Shown: positions 16,898 to 27,988 of the stretch, in pieces | How the letters are laid out: every line of letters begins with the position of its first letter | How positions within the stretch are numbered: the stretch's first letter is position 1 | From: Terriglobia bacterium | GTDB lineage: Bacteria > Acidobacteriota > Terriglobia > Bryobacterales > Bryobacteraceae | Direction of reading: 5' to 3' | Length of the DNA: 45,180 nt | Assembly (NCBI GenBank): GCA_019242155.1 | Contig: JAFAWA010000225.1 | Coordinates: 1-45,180, forward strand | Made by a program: the position numbers and the translations under genes | Notes under the pieces: model-generated | What the model was told of the DNA's origin: nothing | The model's input: the letters and a program-made list of their open reading frames with translations, nothing else | The model's database searches: none

Positions 16898-17511
16898 TCG
16901 AACCTCCGGCGGAAATCTTCGAACTCGCGTCTCAGTTCGGTTAGTTGTTGCTCGAGAGAAGCGATGCGTTCTTCCTGGCCCGGCGCGGACGATATCACTT
17001 CCACGGGTTCTGCTCCGACCGCAGGCTCTCCGGATAGCAGTTGCGCATAGCGCGACTCACGCGATCCCGCTTGCCGGGCCAGCTTTTGCACCATGCCCAT
17101 TTCGGCCAGCCGGGTTAGAGTGCTCTCGACCGCCTCCAGATCGTCGAATGGATACAGGCGCTCCCCCCGCCCGCGCAACTCTCCAACCGTTTGTGGTCCG
17201 CGCAGCATCAGCATGCACATCACCGCGGCCTCCCGGCGGCCGAGGTTCAGAGTCTCTGTGAAACGCTGCCCGTGCTTGGGTACGCGCCCGTCGCCTGTAA
17301 TCCGCGCCGCCAACGATTTGGATCGTAAGCCGGCCAGAGCGTCCTCCACAGTATCCTCGTCATAGTTAACCACCGGTTCGCGGTTCGATTTTTGGTTACA
17401 CGCATTCACCAAAGCATTTAACGACAGCGGATAATATTCCGGAGTCGTCGTCTCCTTTTCGAGTAGAGCACCTAAGACGCGCACCTCCGCGGCACTTAAC
17501 TGCCATTCCAT
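16894..17511 (-). CDS. YceH/DUF480 family protein
   Basis: LSAAEVRVLGALLEKETTTPEYYPLSLNALVNACNQKSNREPV is characteristic of the YceH family. Confidence 0.9.
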   Translation of the reverse strand: MEWQLSAAEVRVLGALLEKETTTPEYYPLSLNALVNACNQKSNREPVVNYDEDTVEDALAGLRSKSLAARITGDGRVPKHGQRFTETLNLGRREAAVMCMLMLRGPQTVGELRGRGERLYPFDDLEAVESTLTRLAEMGMVQKLARQAGSRESRYAQLLSGEPAVGAEPVEVISSAPGQEERIASLEQQLTELRREFEDFRRRFE

Positions 17512-17614
17512 TTTCTCAGTGTAAGCTGGCGCGATCTCATGTCCGGGCCTGGTGCGTCCGTCTCAGGTCCCGCGACCGCGAGGCGTCTCGGGCACTTGAT
17601 AAGCTGTAACCAGA

Positions 17615-18121
17615 GTGGTCACCGATCTGATACAGATCCGCTTACTGGGCGACAAGAAACGCGATGAAAACTTCCGTTTTCGCCGGTACATGAAATCGCA
17701 TGATCACTCCGACCGTATTCTGCGCCGAGTCGCGCAGCAAATTGAAGATCAGATCGATTGCACCGAATGCGCGAACTGTTGCCGCGTGGCTACGGCAACG
17801 GTGACCACACGCGACGCGGAGCGTCTGGCACGTTACTTGCGGATTCCTGTGGCGCGGTTCCTGGCCGAGTACACGGTCGAGGATGCTGAAGAAGGCCGTA
17901 TTCTGCGGCGCTCGCCCGAGACCGGCTGCGTCTTCCTGGACGGCGCCGCCTGCACAGTGTATGACGCGCGCCCGGACGCCTGCCAACGCTTCCCACACCT
18001 GGTGCGCGGCTCCGGTTCGATTGCGAGCCGCATGTGGCAGCTCGTAGACCGCGCCAGTTACTGCCCGATCGTGTACAACTCGCTCGAAACTTTTAAGGAA
18101 AAGCTCGGGTTCCGGTATTAA
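17615..18121 (+). CDS. YkgJ-type cysteine cluster protein
   Basis: IDCTECANCCRVATATVTTRDAERLARYL, GCVFLDGAACTVYDARPDACQRFPH. Start is either GTG 17615 or ATG 17690. Confidence 0.82.
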   Translation: MVTDLIQIRLLGDKKRDENFRFRRYMKSHDHSDRILRRVAQQIEDQIDCTECANCCRVATATVTTRDAERLARYLRIPVARFLAEYTVEDAEEGRILRRSPETGCVFLDGAACTVYDARPDACQRFPHLVRGSGSIASRMWQLVDRASYCPIVYNSLETFKEKLGFRY

Positions 18122-18190
18122 CGCGCCGCCTTCGGGGCCGGTTTTCGGATAGCGGCGCGACGCATTGCTAAAATGGGCGAATAGTCCACC

Positions 18191-21100
18191 ATGACCTCGC
18201 CTGAAGAGCGCCTGCGCGCGCTGGAGACCATTCTGGACGAGCGCATCCTGCTACTCGACGGGGCGATGGGCACGATGCTCCAGGAGCGGCACCTCACCGC
18301 CACTGATTTCGGCGGAGCGGCGCTCGAGGGCTGCAATGAGAACCTGGTGCGAACCCGGCCCGACGTGGTGCTCGACATTCACCGCGCTTACCTTGCCGCC
18401 GGCTCGGATGTGATCGAAACCAATTCCTTCGGCGGCACGCCTCTGGTGCTAGCCGAGTACGGTCTACAGGATCACGCGCACCAGTTGAACGTTGCGGCTG
18501 CGCGATTGGCGCGCGAGGCGGCCGAGGAGTTTTCGAGCCCGAAAAAGCCGCGGTTCGTAGCGGGCGCTATTGGCCCCACCACTAAGGCGATCAGCGTGAC
18601 CGGCGGTGTAACGTTTGCCCAGTTAGAAACTAACTTCTACCAGCAGGCGGCGGCGCTCCTTGAAGGAGGAGCCGACCTATTACTCGTGGAAACATGCCAG
18701 GACACGCGCAACGTGAAGGCGGCGCTGGTGGCCATCGAACGGCTGCGACGGGAACTCGGCCGGCCTATTCCGGTGATGATCTCCGGCACGATCGAGCCTA
18801 CAGGGACGATGTTGGGCGGCCAAACCGCCGAGGCATTTTGTGCTTCCGTTTTGCATGGAGACCTGCTTTCGATCGGCCTCAACTGCGCGACGGGTCCGGA
18901 ATTCATGACGGACCACCTGCGGACGCTCAGTACCTTGGCTCCCGTACGCGTTTCCTGTTATCCCAACGCCGGGCTGCCGAACGAAGAAGGAAAGTATCTG
19001 GAGACACCGGAGTCTCTAGCGCGTGAGCTGGAGCGCTTCGTGGATCGCGGCTGGGTCAACATCATAGGCGGCTGCTGCGGCACGACCGAAGCTCATATCC
19101 GCACCATTGCCCAAATGCTCGAAGGCAAAGCCCCACGCCGTCCGCCGAAGTTCTCACACCAGGCCTGGTATGCGGGCATGGAACTGCTGGAAGCGGAGGA
19201 GAGCAACCGGCCTTTGATCGTCGCCGAGCGGACCAATGTGATCGGTTCGCAGCTTTTCAAAAAGATGGTCGCCGAGGAGAAGTGGGAGGAGGCTTCCGAA
19301 ATCGCGCGGGTGCAGGTGCGCAATGGCGCGCACATCGTCGACGTCTGCCTGCAAAGCACGGAACGCGACGAAGCGGCCGATATTCCGCCCTTTTACGAGA
19401 AGCTGATTCGCAAAATCAAGGCGCCGCTCATGATCGACACCACGGACGCACGCTCGGTGGAACTGGCGCTGACGTACTGCCAGGGCAAGAGCATCATAAA
19501 CTCGATCAACCTTGAGGACGGCGAAGAGAAGTTCGAGCGCATCTGCCCCATCGCGCGGCGCTATGGCGCAGCCATTGTAGTGGGCTGCATTGATGAGGAT
19601 AAGCTCCAGGCGCAGGCGTTCACCCGCGAGCGCAAATTAGAGGTGGCATCCCGTTCGTATCAGTTACTGACTGACAAATACGGTATACCGCCGGAAGACG
19701 TCATCATCGATCCACTCGTGTTTCCTTGCGCCACAGGCGATGCCAATTATGTAGGCGGCGCGGTCGAAACTATCGAGGCGATCCGGCTCATCAAGGCCGC
19801 CTTGCCGCACGCGAAAACCATTCTCGGAATTTCGAACATCTCCTTTGGACTGCCGCCGGCCGCGCGCGAAGTGTTGAACTCGGTCTTTCTATATCACGCA
19901 ACCAAAGCGGGGCTGGACCTGGCAATCGTAAACGCGGAGCGGCTGGAGCGCTTCCCTTCCATCCCCGAGTCGGAACGGCGGCTGGCGGAAAGCCTGTTAT
20001 TCAACACTCCGCCGGCCGATTCGCTCGAGCCCTCGCTGCGCACTGCTCCCGAGGACTGGCGCGAACAGAATCCGAAACAGCGAATGGTGATTAACCAGCA
20101 CCATATCGGCGCGATCACGGAACACTTCCGCAAAACCGCGCGCCGCAGCAAGCCGCGCCCGGAGGATCTGCCCATCGACGAGCGATTGGCGCAATGCATT
20201 ATCGAAGGCACGAAAGAAGGCTTAATTGCCGACTTGGACCGAAAGCTCGCTGACGGCGCGGCCCCGCTCGAGATCATCAACGGCCCGTTGATGGCCGGCA
20301 TGGCGGAAGTCGGGCGGCTGTTCAATAACAATGAACTGATTGTCGCGGAGGTGTTGCAATCGGCCGAGGCCATGAAGACGGCCGTGAGCCACCTGGAAAA
20401 ATCGATGGAGAAGGTGGACTCCGCCACGCGCGGTAGAGTCATTCTCGCTACCGTGAAGGGCGATGTTCACGATATCGGCAAGAACCTCGTGGAAATCATC
20501 CTGGCCAATAACGGATATCGCGTGATCAACCTCGGCATCAAGGTTCCGCCCGAGGTGATTATCGCAGCCGCACTGGAGCACCAGCCCGACGTGATCGGCC
20601 TTTCCGGATTGCTTGTGAAAAGTGCACAGCAGATGGTCGTCACCGCGGGCGATCTGCGCGCCGCAGGCATCCAAATTCCGCTTCTGGTAGGCGGCGCGGC
20701 GTTATCGCGAAAGTTCACCGAAACCCGGATCGCTCCGGCTTACGGCGAAGCGGTCTGCTATGCGAAGGACGCGATGGCCGGGCTCGATTTAATGAACCGC
20801 CTCATGGACCCCGCGGAACGAGACGAGGTGCTGACGCGGCACCGGGCCGCGGATTCGTCCATCCCCATCGAGTCTGCGGAACCCGCCACCCGATGCGTGC
20901 GTCTGGAACGGAGCGGCAAGGTTCGCGTGGACCTGGCGATTCCGGCCGCCCCATATAGCGAACGACGAATCCGGCGCGTGCCCCAACTGGCCGAGGTCTG
21001 GAGTTATATTAACCCGCAGATGCTCTATGGCCGGCATCTCGGTTACAAGAGCAGCTTCACCAAAGATCTGGCCGAGCATCAGCCGAAAGCCCTGGAGCTG

Positions 21101-21736
21101 TTTAACCGAGTGGAAGAAGTGAAGGAGGAAGCAGCGGGATTCCTCGAGGTTCGCGCGGTCTGGCAGTTCTTTCCGGCCGAGCGCGATGGCAATGCAATCC
21201 ACTTGTTTGCCCCAGGCGACGACGCGCGCAACACGCGGCTGCACACATTCCACTTCGAGCGGCAAGCCGCGGGCGACGGCCTTTGCCTCAGCGATTACAT
21301 TCTGGATGCGGAGGATGGCCGCTCGGATCATCTGGCCCTATTTGTCGTGACCGCCGGCGCAGGTATTCGGGAAAAGGCCGAGGAGTGGAAGAGCGCCGGC
21401 GAGTTCTTCAAAGCGCATGCGTTACAGGCGTTGGCGCTCGAAACCGCCGAAGCCTCCGCTGAGTGGCTGCACCGGCGAATCCGCGAAGACTGGGGTTTCC
21501 CGGACCCCCCGGCCACCACCATGCAGGACCGGTTTGCTTCGAGATATCGCGGGAAACGTTATAGCTTCGGCTACCCGGCGTGCCCTAAACTGGAGGATCA
21601 GGCCGGTCTGTGGGAGCTCCTCAAGCCGGACGACATCGGCGTGCGGCTGACCGAGGGGATGATGATGGACCCGGAGGCCAGTGTGAGCGCGCTCGTGTTT
21701 CATCACCCCGATTGCGTGTATTTCAGCGTCGGCTGA
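18191..21736 (+). CDS. metH: Cobalamin-dependent methionine synthase
   Basis: ILLLDGAMGTMLQ, GGCCGTTEAHI zinc cysteines, pterin-binding MIDTTDARSVE/GISNISFGLP, B12-binding DVHDIGKNLVEIILANNGYRVINLG, activation domain RGKRYSFGYPACP. Confidence 0.97.
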   Translation: MTSPEERLRALETILDERILLLDGAMGTMLQERHLTATDFGGAALEGCNENLVRTRPDVVLDIHRAYLAAGSDVIETNSFGGTPLVLAEYGLQDHAHQLNVAAARLAREAAEEFSSPKKPRFVAGAIGPTTKAISVTGGVTFAQLETNFYQQAAALLEGGADLLLVETCQDTRNVKAALVAIERLRRELGRPIPVMISGTIEPTGTMLGGQTAEAFCASVLHGDLLSIGLNCATGPEFMTDHLRTLSTLAPVRVSCYPNAGLPNEEGKYLETPESLARELERFVDRGWVNIIGGCCGTTEAHIRTIAQMLEGKAPRRPPKFSHQAWYAGMELLEAEESNRPLIVAERTNVIGSQLFKKMVAEEKWEEASEIARVQVRNGAHIVDVCLQSTERDEAADIPPFYEKLIRKIKAPLMIDTTDARSVELALTYCQGKSIINSINLEDGEEKFERICPIARRYGAAIVVGCIDEDKLQAQAFTRERKLEVASRSYQLLTDKYGIPPEDVIIDPLVFPCATGDANYVGGAVETIEAIRLIKAALPHAKTILGISNISFGLPPAAREVLNSVFLYHATKAGLDLAIVNAERLERFPSIPESERRLAESLLFNTPPADSLEPSLRTAPEDWREQNPKQRMVINQHHIGAITEHFRKTARRSKPRPEDLPIDERLAQCIIEGTKEGLIADLDRKLADGAAPLEIINGPLMAGMAEVGRLFNNNELIVAEVLQSAEAMKTAVSHLEKSMEKVDSATRGRVILATVKGDVHDIGKNLVEIILANNGYRVINLGIKVPPEVIIAAALEHQPDVIGLSGLLVKSAQQMVVTAGDLRAAGIQIPLLVGGAALSRKFTETRIAPAYGEAVCYAKDAMAGLDLMNRLMDPAERDEVLTRHRAADSSIPIESAEPATRCVRLERSGKVRVDLAIPAAPYSERRIRRVPQLAEVWSYINPQMLYGRHLGYKSSFTKDLAEHQPKALELFNRVEEVKEEAAGFLEVRAVWQFFPAERDGNAIHLFAPGDDARNTRLHTFHFERQAAGDGLCLSDYILDAEDGRSDHLALFVVTAGAGIREKAEEWKSAGEFFKAHALQALALETAEASAEWLHRRIREDWGFPDPPATTMQDRFASRYRGKRYSFGYPACPKLEDQAGLWELLKPDDIGVRLTEGMMMDPEASVSALVFHHPDCVYFSVG

Positions 21737-21764
21737 AGCCCTGTCCGCCGAGTCCGCGGGCTTC
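21735..21764 (+). terminator. Hairpin at the metH stop codon
   Basis: GAAGCCC (21735-21741), 16-nt loop, GGGCTTC (21758-21764). Perfect 7-bp stem overlapping the TGA at 21734-21736. No U-tract. Confidence 0.4.
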
Positions 21765-21795
21765 GTACCGGCCGGGTGTCCGCCCGCTTTGACAA

Positions 21796-21801
21796 TATAA
21801 T
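21796..21801 (+). promoter_or_regulatory. Consensus -10 element (TATAAT) 7 nt before the aconitase ATG
   Basis: TATAAT at 21796-21801, ATG at 21809. Spacing implies a leaderless or near-leaderless transcript. Confidence 0.5.
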
Positions 21802-21808
21802 CAATGTG

Positions 21809-24478
21809 ATGCCACAAAACAGTTTCGGCGCGCAGGCGAAGCTACAGGTAGGAGATCAGGGTTACGAGTTTTACCGCCTGATGCGTCTCGAAGAGACGGG
21901 CGCGGCCAATGTGTCGCGACTACCGGTTTCCACGCGAATTTTGCTGGAGAATCTGTTGCGCCACGAAGACGGGCGGCGCGTGACTGCCCAAGATATCGAC
22001 TACGTAGCCCGCGGCGTAGGCGGGCCGGAGCCCAAAGAGATCAGCTTCATGCCGGCGCGGGTTCTGTTGCAGGATTTCACCGGCGTGCCGGCCGTGGTGG
22101 ATCTGGCCGCCATGCGCGATGCGCTGCGCGAGTTGGGAGCAGACCCGAAACGCGCCAATCCGCTGCTGCCCGCGGACCTGGTGATTGATCACTCAGTACA
22201 GGTGGATAGCTTCGGGTCCTTCGATGCCTTCCACTTGAATGCGTTATTGGAATTTCAGAGAAACCGTGAGCGCTACGTGCTGTTGCGTTGGGGGCAGACG
22301 GCATTTGAAAATTTCCGGGCCGTGCCTCCGGATACCGGCATCGTGCACCAGGTGAATCTGGAGTACCTGGCGCCGGTGGTGTTCCGCCGCGACGGGCAGG
22401 CCTATCCCGATTCGGTGGTCGGAACTGATTCGCACACTACGATGATTAACGGCCTCGGCGTGTTGGGCTGGGGCGTAGGCGGGATTGAGGCCGAGGCCTG
22501 CATGCTGGGCCAGCCTATCTCGATGCTGCTGCCGCCCGTAGTTGGATTCAAACTGCACGGCAAGCTGCGCGAGGGAGCGACTGCTACCGATCTCGTTCTG
22601 ACCATCACACAAATTCTGCGGAAGCGCGGCGTGGTGGGGAAATTCGTGGAATTCTACGGTGCGGGTTTGAGCGCGCTCAGCCTGGCCGATCGGGCCACCG
22701 TGGCCAACATGGCGCCCGAATATGGCGCGACGATGGGTTTCTTCCCTGTGGATCAGGAGACCCTCGAATATCTGAAATTCAGCAACCGCGACCCGGAACT
22801 GATCGCCTTAGTGGAGGCCTACACGAAAGAGCAAGGGCTCTTCCGCACGGACGACACGGTGGACCCGCTATACAACGAAACCTTGGAACTGGACCTCAGC
22901 GCAGTGACGCCTTCCATGGCAGGTCCGAAGCGGCCGCAAGATCGCGTGGAACTGCCGGCGGTGAAGAAGAATTTCACCGACGCGTTTGGCAGCTCATCCA
23001 AAAGCGCCAAAACGGAACTGGACGGGGAGCAGGTTACTTTAAAAAACGGTTCCGTTGTCATTGCAGCCATCACAAGCTGCACCAATACTTCGAATCCCTC
23101 GGTAATGCTGGCCGCCGGGCTGCTCGCGCGGAAGGCGGTGGAGCGCGGACTCAAGACAAAGCCTTGGGTGAAGACCAGCCTCGCGCCCGGATCGAAAGTG
23201 GTGATCGATTATTACAGGGAGGCCGGCCTGCTGCCTTACCTGGAACAGTTGAAGTTTCATCTGGTGGGCTTCGGCTGTACCACTTGCATCGGCAACAGCG
23301 GTCCGCTGCCCGATCCTGTAGCTGAAGCGGTGCAGAAGGAAAACCTCGTCGTGGCCGCCGTACTGAGCGGCAATCGCAATTTTGAAGGCCGCATCAATGC
23401 TCAGGTCAGGGCGAACTATCTGGCTTCGCCGCCGCTCGTCGTGGCGTACGCGGTGGCCGGGCGTATCGATATCGATCTCTCTTCGGAGCCTCTAGGCGAA
23501 GATCAACAAGGGCAGCCTGTCTATCTACGCGATATCTGGCCAAGCAACGAAGAGGTACAGAGCACCGTCCGCTCAGCCGTGAACCGTGAGATGTTCCGGC
23601 AGGAGTACGAACGCGTATTTGACGGCGACGAGAATTGGAAGACGATGCCCGTACCCACGGGCGACATCTACCAGTGGGACGAGCGCTCCACTTATATCAA
23701 GAAGCCGCCCTATTTCGATCGTATGGTCAATCCGGAGACCTCAGTCACTGACCTTAGCGCGATGCGTGTGCTGGCGCTATTGGGCGATTCCGTGACAACG
23801 GACCACATCTCGCCCGCGGGGTCGATTCCGAAAGACAGCCCCGCCGGGCGCTACCTGATCGCACAAGGGGTAGATCCGAAGGACTTCAACTCGTATGGCG
23901 CGCGCCGGGGCAATCACGAAGTGATGGTGCGTGGGACTCTGGCGAACATCAGGCTGCGAAACCAATTGGCTCCCGGAACGGAAGGCGGCTGGACGCAACA
24001 TCTGCCGGAAGGCACGCAGATGTATATCTACGATGCTTCGCTGCTGTATGACAAGGAGGCCGTGCCGCTGCTGATCATTGCTGGCAAGGAGTACGGCTCA
24101 GGCTCTTCCCGCGACTGGGCGGCCAAAGGAGTCATGCTGCTGGGCGTCAAGGCCGTGATTGCGGAGAGTTTCGAGCGCATTCACCGCACTAATCTGGTCG
24201 GGATGGGTGTGTTGCCGCTGCAATTCCGCGATGGAGAGAACGCGGCCAGTTTGAAGTTGAACGGGCATGAGACGTACCAGATTAGCGGTCTACAGGCAGC
24301 GCTTCGCAATGGCCGCCGCGAGGCGACGGTCACGGCTGTAGCTCCGGACGGGCGCGAAAAGTGCTTTCTAGTGGATGTGCGCGTGGATACGCCGCAAGAG
24401 GTGGAATACTACCGCTACGGTGGAATCCTGCCGTACGTGCTGCGGCACCTGGCCGGTAGTGCGGGGGCAACGGCCTAG
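21809..24478 (+). CDS. acnA: Aconitate hydratase
   Basis: [74 protein letters not shown]. Start at MPQNSFG preferred over the ORF start at 21776. Confidence 0.97.
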   Translation: MPQNSFGAQAKLQVGDQGYEFYRLMRLEETGAANVSRLPVSTRILLENLLRHEDGRRVTAQDIDYVARGVGGPEPKEISFMPARVLLQDFTGVPAVVDLAAMRDALRELGADPKRANPLLPADLVIDHSVQVDSFGSFDAFHLNALLEFQRNRERYVLLRWGQTAFENFRAVPPDTGIVHQVNLEYLAPVVFRRDGQAYPDSVVGTDSHTTMINGLGVLGWGVGGIEAEACMLGQPISMLLPPVVGFKLHGKLREGATATDLVLTITQILRKRGVVGKFVEFYGAGLSALSLADRATVANMAPEYGATMGFFPVDQETLEYLKFSNRDPELIALVEAYTKEQGLFRTDDTVDPLYNETLELDLSAVTPSMAGPKRPQDRVELPAVKKNFTDAFGSSSKSAKTELDGEQVTLKNGSVVIAAITSCTNTSNPSVMLAAGLLARKAVERGLKTKPWVKTSLAPGSKVVIDYYREAGLLPYLEQLKFHLVGFGCTTCIGNSGPLPDPVAEAVQKENLVVAAVLSGNRNFEGRINAQVRANYLASPPLVVAYAVAGRIDIDLSSEPLGEDQQGQPVYLRDIWPSNEEVQSTVRSAVNREMFRQEYERVFDGDENWKTMPVPTGDIYQWDERSTYIKKPPYFDRMVNPETSVTDLSAMRVLALLGDSVTTDHISPAGSIPKDSPAGRYLIAQGVDPKDFNSYGARRGNHEVMVRGTLANIRLRNQLAPGTEGGWTQHLPEGTQMYIYDASLLYDKEAVPLLIIAGKEYGSGSSRDWAAKGVMLLGVKAVIAESFERIHRTNLVGMGVLPLQFRDGENAASLKLNGHETYQISGLQAALRNGRREATVTAVAPDGREKCFLVDVRVDTPQEVEYYRYGGILPYVLRHLAGSAGATA

Positions 24479-24480
24479 GA

Positions 24481-26217
24481 ATGCGGAAAAGGGAATCGAA
24501 GCCGAAGAGCGGGCTTACGGGGTTGCTCAAACCTCATAAGGGCCTGGTGGCGTTGCTCACCATATTGACGCTCGCGGCTAATAGCCTGAACTTAGTCATC
24601 CCCAAGCTCATCGCGACTGCGATCGATAGTTACACCAGGCGGGCGTTCATTTATCAAAACGTCATCCTGGAGTTCCTAGGCGCCGGGGTTTTGATTTTCC
24701 TGTTTACCTATCTCCAAAGCGTGGTGCAAACCGTAGCTTCCGAGCGGGTGGCCAAAGACCTGCGCACGAAGTTAGCCGGCAAGCTTTCGGTCCAATCTTA
24801 CGCATTCGTAGAACAGGCCACGGCCGCCAAGTTACTCACCAATCTTACGTCCGATGTAGATGCCGTCAAGCTATTTGTATCTCAGGCGGTCGCTACACTC
24901 ATCGCATCATTTTTTACCATCATCGGGGCGAGCGCGCTGCTGCTTTCGATCAACTGGCGCCTTGCTCTGAGCATGCTGGGCATTGTACCCGTCATCGCGA
25001 TTACCTTCTCAGTGGCGCTTCGTAAGGTAAGGCCCCTTTTCAAAAAATCGCAAGAAGCCGTTGACAAGTTGAATCGGGTCATCAACGAGAGCATCCTGGG
25101 CTCGGCACTCATCCGTATCCTGAATACGCAGGCGCTAGAGTACAATAAATTCCTCGCCGCCAACACGGAAGCAAGGGATATCGGCCTCACCATCCTGCGG
25201 CTGTTCGCCGGACTCATACCCGCCATCACGCTGGCGGCCAACGCGGCGACGGTGATTATCCTGTGGCTCGGCGGGCATTTCGTAATCGCCGGGAACATGA
25301 CGCTGGGTGACTTCACGGCATTCAACTCATATCTTTCCATCCTGATCTTTCCCATCATGATGATCGGTTTCATGAGTAACGTGATCGGACAATCCAGCGC
25401 TTCCTACCAGCGGCTGAGTTACTTACTCGCCGCCTCAGACACACAGGAGCAAGGCAAATCCACGGCAGCCCTTAAAGGCGACGTTGCCATGCAAGACGTC
25501 ACGCTGTTATTTGGCGACAAACCCGCGCTCAAGAATGTTACCTTCTCCGTGCGCGCCGGCACACGAACGGCAATTATCGGACCGACGGCGGCCGGGAAGA
25601 CACAGTTGTTGTACCTGTTAATCGGTTTGCTCAAGCCGACATCGGGCGCTGTAACCTACGACGGAAATCCCATCGACGATTACGATAAAGAGGCGCTTCA
25701 CCGGCATGTAGGGTTCGTATTTCAGGATAGCGTGCTGTTCAACTTGAGCTTGCGCGAGAATATTGCGTTCAGCAACACCGCGCAGCCGCAGGATCTGGAG
25801 AGAGCCATCGCCGCCGCGGAACTGCAGGACTTTATCGCGACACTTCCGCAAGGGCTCGATACGGCCGTGTCGGAACGGGGCACGAGCCTTTCCGGCGGCC
25901 AGAAGCAGCGGGTAATGCTGGCCCGTGCGCTGGTTCTCAATCCTAAGGTACTCCTGCTCGACGACTTCACGGCGCGCGTGGATGCCAGCACCGAGAGCGC
26001 GATTCTGGCAAATATCGAAAGGGAGTACCCAGGCATCACGCTCATCTCTGTAACTCAGAAGATCGCTTCCGTCGAGCAGTACGACCACATCATCGTGTTA
26101 ATGGAAGGTGAAGTCCTTGCCGCGGGGACACACCGGGAGCTGATGGAAACATCGCCCGAGTATGTGCAGATTTATAACTCGCAGCTAAGCACGAGCCACT
26201 ATGAAGTACACGCTTAG
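24481..26217 (+). CDS. ABC exporter half-transporter (TMD-NBD), degenerate catalytic residues
   Basis: Walker A GPTAAGKTQ, canonical LSGGQKQR signature, Walker B LLLDDFTA (Asp in the catalytic Glu position), H-loop replaced by SVTQKIAS. Confidence 0.92.
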   Translation: MRKRESKPKSGLTGLLKPHKGLVALLTILTLAANSLNLVIPKLIATAIDSYTRRAFIYQNVILEFLGAGVLIFLFTYLQSVVQTVASERVAKDLRTKLAGKLSVQSYAFVEQATAAKLLTNLTSDVDAVKLFVSQAVATLIASFFTIIGASALLLSINWRLALSMLGIVPVIAITFSVALRKVRPLFKKSQEAVDKLNRVINESILGSALIRILNTQALEYNKFLAANTEARDIGLTILRLFAGLIPAITLAANAATVIILWLGGHFVIAGNMTLGDFTAFNSYLSILIFPIMMIGFMSNVIGQSSASYQRLSYLLAASDTQEQGKSTAALKGDVAMQDVTLLFGDKPALKNVTFSVRAGTRTAIIGPTAAGKTQLLYLLIGLLKPTSGAVTYDGNPIDDYDKEALHRHVGFVFQDSVLFNLSLRENIAFSNTAQPQDLERAIAAAELQDFIATLPQGLDTAVSERGTSLSGGQKQRVMLARALVLNPKVLLLDDFTARVDASTESAILANIEREYPGITLISVTQKIASVEQYDHIIVLMEGEVLAAGTHRELMETSPEYVQIYNSQLSTSHYEVHA

Positions 26218-27958
26218 CACCAGCCGTGGACCGAGGGCAAAGGGGACACTCTCTTCCGGGGTGAAGAAGTTCGTCCCGCTGATGGCCGGAGAACGGAGTA
26301 ACGTGATCGCGGCGGCAGTGGGAATCCTGGTCAGCTCCACGGCCCAGCTACTGGCGCCCGTGATCATCGGACGCACCGTGGACCGGTACGTAGCTACCAG
26401 AGACAGCCCGGGCTTGGCACAACACTCGTTGCTGTTGATGCTCGTCTATCTGACGGGCGTCGCCGCGAGTTATATCCAAATCCGTACTATGGGCGGCGTG
26501 GGCCGCAGAGTACTGTTTCAGCTTCGCAACGCACTATTTACCAAGCTTCAGGAGCTGCCCGTAGCCTTCTTCAACCAGAATAAGGCCGGCGATCTGATAT
26601 CCCGCCTGAATAATGATACAGACAAATTGAACCAGTTCGTCTCACAGGCGCTTATGCAGTTTGTAGGTAACGTCGTAATGATCACAGGCGCCGGACTGTT
26701 TCTGGTATCGCTCGATCCGCGCCTGGGCCTCGCAGCCTTAGTGCCCGCCGCCGGCGTTATGTTACTGACGCGAGTAACTTCCGCCTGGGTGAAAAACAAG
26801 AACGTCGCAAGCTTGCAAGCGCTGGGAGGACTGAGCTCGGAAGTACAGGAGAACCTTAACAACTTCAAAGTAATCGTGGCCTTCAACCGCGTAGATTATT
26901 TTCGGTCAAAATTCAACGCGGCCAATGAACGGAATTTTGCAGCATCCATCAAGGCCGGCCTTGCTAACAATCTGTTCATGCCCTTATATGGACTGGCTTC
27001 TAACCTGGCGCAGTTGATCGTAATCGCGTACGGGATCTATCTAATTGAAGCCGGACAGCTCACCGTGGGTTTACTAATCGGCTTCTTATTATACGTGAAT
27101 AGCTTCTATTTCCCGCTGCGCCAATTGGCCACTGTGTGGTCGTCTTTCCAAATGGCGGTAGCCGGTTTAGACCGGATCTCCGAAGTTCTGGCTCTCGAAT
27201 CCGACATGCCGGTGATTAGCGATGGCATCCCCGAGGCCGAGTCCTTACTGGCCTTTCGCGGCGTCTCTTTTCACTATCCGGACAGCCGGGAAGTATTGCG
27301 CGACATCAGCTTTGAGCTGGAAAAGGGAAAGGCTTACGCGTTGGTAGGCCCCACCGGCGGCGGTAAGACAACTACCGCCTCGTTGATGGCCCGCCTTTAC
27401 GATCCCGGAAAGGGTTCGGTTTTGCTGAGCGGCCGCGACATCCGCTCCTATAGCTCGGAGGAGCGTACTCGAAAGATCGGCTTTATTCTGCAAGACCCCT
27501 ACCTGTTTACCGGAACCGTGCGGGATAACATCCTGTATGGCAGCGGGAAGTACACAAATTACTCCAATGCCGAGTTAGAAAACGAGTTGGCACGAGCGAA
27601 CCTTTCCCAGTTACTGGCGCGTTTTCCGGAGGGACTGGACACTAGCGTTGCGACCAGCGGAAATACCCTGAGCCTGGGGCAGAAACAACTGATTGCGTTT
27701 ATGAGGGCGACCCTGCGGGAGCCGGAGTTACTCATCCTCGATGAAGCCACCGCTAACATAGATACTGTAACCGAGCAGCTTTTGGAAGAGATTCTGGAGC
27801 GGCTGCCCGCGGATACGACCAAAGTCATCATTGCCCACCGGCTGAACACAATTGCCAATGTAGACCAGATCTTCTTCGTTAACTCGGGCGAGATTACTCA
27901 AGCGGGTTCCATGGAACACGCCGTCGAGATGCTACTGCACGGAAAACGGGAAAGCTAA
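26201..27958 (+). CDS. ABC exporter half-transporter (TMD-NBD), partner of the preceding gene
   Basis: Walker A GPTGGGKTTT, Walker B LLILDEATANID, H-loop IIAHRLNTI, non-canonical signature LSLGQKQ. Overlaps the upstream gene by 17 bp. Confidence 0.93.
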   Translation: MKYTLSTSRGPRAKGTLSSGVKKFVPLMAGERSNVIAAAVGILVSSTAQLLAPVIIGRTVDRYVATRDSPGLAQHSLLLMLVYLTGVAASYIQIRTMGGVGRRVLFQLRNALFTKLQELPVAFFNQNKAGDLISRLNNDTDKLNQFVSQALMQFVGNVVMITGAGLFLVSLDPRLGLAALVPAAGVMLLTRVTSAWVKNKNVASLQALGGLSSEVQENLNNFKVIVAFNRVDYFRSKFNAANERNFAASIKAGLANNLFMPLYGLASNLAQLIVIAYGIYLIEAGQLTVGLLIGFLLYVNSFYFPLRQLATVWSSFQMAVAGLDRISEVLALESDMPVISDGIPEAESLLAFRGVSFHYPDSREVLRDISFELEKGKAYALVGPTGGGKTTTASLMARLYDPGKGSVLLSGRDIRSYSSEERTRKIGFILQDPYLFTGTVRDNILYGSGKYTNYSNAELENELARANLSQLLARFPEGLDTSVATSGNTLSLGQKQLIAFMRATLREPELLILDEATANIDTVTEQLLEEILERLPADTTKVIIAHRLNTIANVDQIFFVNSGEITQAGSMEHAVEMLLHGKRES

Positions 27959-27988
27959 CTCGAGCCCGGCAGCGGCACGCGGGCACGT

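Noticed and set aside
18122-18190. Cobalamin riboswitch upstream of metH
   Set aside because: Only about 70 bp between genes, with a TAAAAT -10-like element near 18169 leaving almost no leader; no B12-box-like sequence seen.
27959-27988. Hairpin between the convergent ABC exporter and aldose epimerase genes
   Set aside because: Only a 5-bp stem (GCCCG/CGGGC) with an 11-nt loop; too weak to list with the other stop-codon hairpins.
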